From positions 186,001 through 250,000 of the forward strand of contig CAVPTB010000006.1 of the NCBI GenBank assembly GCA_963708575.1: a stretch of DNA of 64,000 nucleotides. The letters run 5' to 3'. This DNA comes from DASVWZ01 sp963708575. GTDB lineage: Bacteria > Acidobacteriota > Terriglobia > Terriglobales > Acidobacteriaceae. The position numbers and the translations under genes were made by a program. The notes beneath the pieces were generated by a model, which saw only the letters and a program-made list of their open reading frames with translations, did no database searches and was not told where the DNA came from. Positions 61,507 through 64,000 of the stretch are shown here, in pieces. Numbering within the stretch: the stretch's first letter is position 1; each line of letters starts with the position of its first letter.

Positions 61507-61518
61507 CATCATAATCCT

Positions 61519-61574
61519 CTCTAGAGACGTTGCTAGGAACGTCTCTAGAGGTACGCGGGCGAGGGCGCCCGCGC
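61519..61574. repeat. Tandem palindromes downstream of gdhA
   Basis: CTCTAGAGACGTT / AACGTCTCTAGAG (61519-61550) is a perfect 13-bp inverted repeat with loop GCTAGG. It is followed by GCGGGC-GAGGGC-GCCCGC, a second hairpin. The composition and double-hairpin layout suggest a dispersed extragenic palindromic element. Confidence 0.5.
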
Positions 61575-61587
61575 CACAATCACTCCA

Positions 61588-62982
61588 CTACACCAGACCC
61601 TGATCCAGCATCGCATTGGCGACTTTGAGGAATCCGCCAATGTTCGCGCCGTTTACCAGATTGCCCGGGGTGCCGTATTTGTCGGCAGTCTCGAAGCAGT
61701 TCTTGTGAATCGCGATCATGATTTTGTGCAGACGATCGTCCACTTCCTCGCGCGTCCAGGTCAGCCGTGCGCTGTTCTGGGCCATTTCGAGGCCAGAGGT
61801 CGCCACTCCGCCTGCATTCGCGGCCTTCGCCGGTCCATAGAGAATATGGTTCTCCAGGAACAGTCTGGTTGCTTCTAGCGTGCTGGGCATATTGGCGCCT
61901 TCTGCCACCAACTTGCAGCCATTTTTGATCAGGTTCTCGGCATCGCGCTTCTTGATTTCATTCTGCGTGGCGCTCGGGAACGCGCAATCCGCTTTAATGT
62001 TCCACAGCGGGTTGTGATCCAGCTTTATGTCCGTCGGCATGAAGACAGCCTTCTTGAAGTGATCGGCGTACTCGCGTATGCGTCCACGTCGCGTGTTCTT
62101 CAGTTCCAGGATCCAAGCCAGCTTCTCGCGATTGATGCCATCCGGATCGAAGATCACGCCGTCCGAGTCGGAGCAGGTGATCGGCTTCGCGCCGAAATCA
62201 AGAAGCTTCTCAATCGTGTATTGCGAGACGTTGCCGCTACCTGAAACCAGACACAGCTTGCCTTCCAGCTTGTCCTTTTTCGTCTTCAGCATTTCGTCGG
62301 CAAAATACACGCAGCCGTAGCCGGTGGCTTCCGGACGAATCAGCGATCCGCCCCAGCCCAGGCCCTTTCCAGTCAAGACCCCGGTGAATTCATTCCGTAG
62401 CCGCTTGTATTGGCCAAACAGGAAACCGATTTCACGGCCGCCTACGCCGATGTCGCCGGCGGGAACGTCTGTGTCGGGGCCGATATGCCGTTGCAGCTCG
62501 GTCATGAAGCTTTGGCAGAAACGCATGACTTCGTTGTCGCTCTTTCCTTTGGGATCGAAATCCGACCCACCCTTGCCGCCGCCCATTGGCAGTGTGGTCA
62601 AGGAATTCTTGAATACCTGCTCGAAGGCCAGGAATTTCAGAATGCCGAGATTCACCGATGGATGGAACCGCAATCCGCCTTTATAAGGACCGATCGCGCT
62701 ATTCATCTCGATGCGGAATCCCCGGTTGACCTGGATTTCCCCCTGATCGTCAAACCACGGTACTCGAAACATGATGACGCGCTCGGGTTCCGTGATCCGC
62801 TCAAGAATTTTGGCCGAGCGATACTCCGGATGCTTCTGCAACACCAGCTTCAACGAGTCGAATACTTCCTGCACCGCTTGGTGGAACTCCGGCTCCGCCG
62901 GGTTTTTGGCCTTCACTATGGTTAAAACGTCTTCAATGTAGTCGCCCTTCGTATGTTTGACGGGCGGATTCATAACGCTCAT
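61588..62982 (-). CDS. gdhA: Glutamate dehydrogenase (hexameric, GdhA)
   Basis: About 464 aa from the ATG at 62982, with GGAGG 8 bases upstream. Motifs: 'ERVIMFRVPWFDDQGEIQVN', 'GPYKGGLRFHPSVNLGILKF' and 'TLPMGGGKGGSDFDPKGKSD' (substrate lysines), 'DVPAGDIGVGGREIGFLFGQ', 'RPEATGYGCVYF', Rossmann 'CLVSGSGNVSQYTIEKLLDF' and 'LVAEGANMPSTLEATRLF'. It is the small hexameric type, usually NADP-dependent and assimilatory, converting 2-oxoglutarate and ammonium to glutamate. Cofactor specificity is not certain from the sequence. A CRP-like site sits about 120 bases upstream. Confidence 0.95.
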   Translation of the reverse strand: MSVMNPPVKHTKGDYIEDVLTIVKAKNPAEPEFHQAVQEVFDSLKLVLQKHPEYRSAKILERITEPERVIMFRVPWFDDQGEIQVNRGFRIEMNSAIGPYKGGLRFHPSVNLGILKFLAFEQVFKNSLTTLPMGGGKGGSDFDPKGKSDNEVMRFCQSFMTELQRHIGPDTDVPAGDIGVGGREIGFLFGQYKRLRNEFTGVLTGKGLGWGGSLIRPEATGYGCVYFADEMLKTKKDKLEGKLCLVSGSGNVSQYTIEKLLDFGAKPITCSDSDGVIFDPDGINREKLAWILELKNTRRGRIREYADHFKKAVFMPTDIKLDHNPLWNIKADCAFPSATQNEIKKRDAENLIKNGCKLVAEGANMPSTLEATRLFLENHILYGPAKAANAGGVATSGLEMAQNSARLTWTREEVDDRLHKIMIAIHKNCFETADKYGTPGNLVNGANIGGFLKVANAMLDQGLV

Positions 62983-63431
62983 GGTATTAGCCTCCAATAA
63001 AGAGCTTTTCCGATGGGACCCTCACTGGAATCTCTGCGCGGAATGCACATGGATGGTGTTCGCCGCAACGCTTCATTTAAGGCGCAACCCCTCACTTCTG
63101 CCGTGATTAGGGTCACCCGAAATCGTGACAATAGTACCGCCAGATTGTGCAAATGTCTCTAGCTTACGTTTTCCTCGCGGGCTGCTCCAGCCTGCCAGTT
63201 CTCAATCCGAGAACGCAGAGGGGTACTCGAGACATCGTCAACTCCATTGTGTGCGGTGCTTTTTCATAGATTGCGAGCACGAGCAAGTGAAGAAGTAATG
63301 GCGCCCACCCGATTCAGCAGATTTGCCACTTCTTTTTCACTGTGATCAGTTCCGTTCTGCTCCGTCTAAGGTTAGGGTGAAGATGTCGAATTATCCCCGA
63401 TCTCGATTCGAGATGCCGGAGACAGAAGCTG
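62983..63431. other. Intergenic region between divergent gdhA and DUF4440-like gene
   Basis: About 450 bases. It contains the gdhA promoter with a CRP-like site (63103-63116), and a small hairpin GTTCTC-AATCC-GAGAAC (63198-63214). No small gene with a good ribosome site was found. Confidence 0.5.
63103..63116 (-). promoter_or_regulatory. CRP/FNR-like site in the gdhA promoter
   Basis: GTGATTAGGGTCAC matches GTGA-N6-TCAC. A minus-strand -10 TTAAAT (63080-63075) would start transcription near 63068, placing the site centre (63109.5) at about -41.5, the standard class II activator position. Confidence 0.55.
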
Positions 63432-64000
63432 ATGACCAAGCCTTTCGTTCTTGCCCTATTTATTGCTTCGCTCTTGACAATTCTTCCCAAGCGATCCTTC
63501 GCTGATTCTCTTGAACAGCAACTGGTTCGCAACACTCAAGAATTAATGGATGCGGTTGCTCCGGGTAATCAGGAGCCGTGGAAAAAAATACTATGCCGAT
63601 GACTGCATGTACTTCGATGAGAAGGGCCGGAGCATGGATAAAACTGCGCTGCTCAATGACCTCACCCCGATGCCCAATGGTTATTCAGGGACCATCAAGA
63701 TTCAGAATCCCAAAATTCGCGTCGCCGGAGACACTGCGATTTTGAGCTATGACATGGACGAAGCGGAAACTGTCTTGGGCCAGACTCTCAGTGCCCGTTA
63801 CCACGCCACCGACACCTGGTTGCGTCGCAACGGAACCTGGCAGATCGTCGCCGGGCAAGTGCTCCGTTACTACGAAGATCCAGCGGTGGGCGTTTCAGAC
63901 AACAAGCGATTCGCCGAATACGTCGGCGACTACGAACTCTCTCCCCAGAACACAATCGTGGTTTCGACAGATGGTACCCACCTGTACTCGCAGCGTGGGA
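63432..64000 (+). pseudogene. DUF4440/SnoaL-like exported protein, frameshifted at an A7 run and cut by the window edge
   Basis: The first frame from ATG 63432 has a signal peptide ('MTKPFVLALFIASLLTILPK') and 'LEQQLVRNTQELMDAVAPGN', but stops 56 codons in. A run of seven A (63582-63588) moves the reading to the next frame, which continues without a stop to the edge: 'WKKYYADDCMYFDEKGRSMD', 'ARYHATDTWLRRNGTWQIVA', 'NKRFAEYVGDYELSPQNTIV'. With six A the gene would be intact. The middle matches the DUF4440/NTF2-like fold; the last part begins a beta-rich C-terminal domain. Error, decay or slippage are all possible. Confidence 0.65.

Overview
The window looks like a chromosomal segment of an Acidobacteriota member (Terriglobia / Ca. 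Koribacter-like). Supporting signs are an Oar-type TonB-dependent receptor, several secreted BNR/kelch-type proteins, membrane HD-GYP and CreD-like proteins, a BBP2-type porin, SVMWGA-tailed subtilase, moderately high G+C, and palindromic repeats inserted inside genes. The genus assignment is inference from gene content only. No phage, transposase, integrase, CRISPR array or plasmid gene was seen.

Layout. 1-5.6 kb: 3' end of a TonB-dependent receptor, then a secreted phosphoesterase and a secreted BNR protein on the minus strand. 6.0-17.6 kb: a plus-strand division/cell-wall (dcw) cluster mraZ-rsmH-(54-aa ORF)-ftsL-ftsI-murE-murF-mraY-murD-ftsW. It starts at a promoter carrying three MraZ boxes and ends at a hairpin after ftsW; murG, murC, ftsQ, ftsA and ftsZ are not here. 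17.6-29.2 kb: accessory region with DinB, a c-type cytochrome/sugar dehydrogenase/small-protein set, a kelch-like protein, tRNA-Thr(CGU), a DUF6599-like gene, a subtilase and an HD-GYP/GAF protein. Several of these are broken by frameshifts or stops. 29.3-32.4 kb: two peptidoglycan hydrolases (amidase, lytic transglycosylase). 32.6-36.6 kb: CreD-like protein, Rieske oxygenase, dienelactone hydrolase, KTSC and STAS-like proteins. 36.7-46.8 kb, mostly minus: alaS, LEA-like repeat protein, porin and amtB, recX, pilT, DinB, ilvE, with one plus-strand STAS gene. 47-55.6 kb: LysM/GHL protein, stand-alone Clp D2 ATPase, thioesterase, Fpg/Nei glycosylase, BNR protein, M13 peptidase. 55.7-63 kb, minus: gdhA, a receiver-PPDK-N fusion, nfnA and nfnB. 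A frameshifted DUF4440-like gene runs off the right edge.

How genes work together. The dcw cluster makes lipid II precursors (MurE, MurF, MurD, MraY) and builds the septum (FtsL, FtsI, FtsW), with MraZ predicted to repress its own promoter. amtB plus a porin form a likely ammonium uptake unit. GdhA and NfnAB would link ammonium assimilation to the NADPH/ferredoxin pools. CRP-like GTGA-N6-TCAC sites lie upstream of gdhA, nfnA and the 81-aa gene after nfnB, suggesting shared control.

The most unusual points are: (i) palindromic or repetitive DNA inserted in frame in rsmH and alaS; (ii) a two-receiver/PPDK-N protein with no phosphohistidine domain, encoded between gdhA and nfnAB; (iii) about ten gene-breaking lesions confined to non-essential genes, mainly 18-29 kb; (iv) the shared CRP-like sites. 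All functional calls come from reading motifs by eye; no database search was run.
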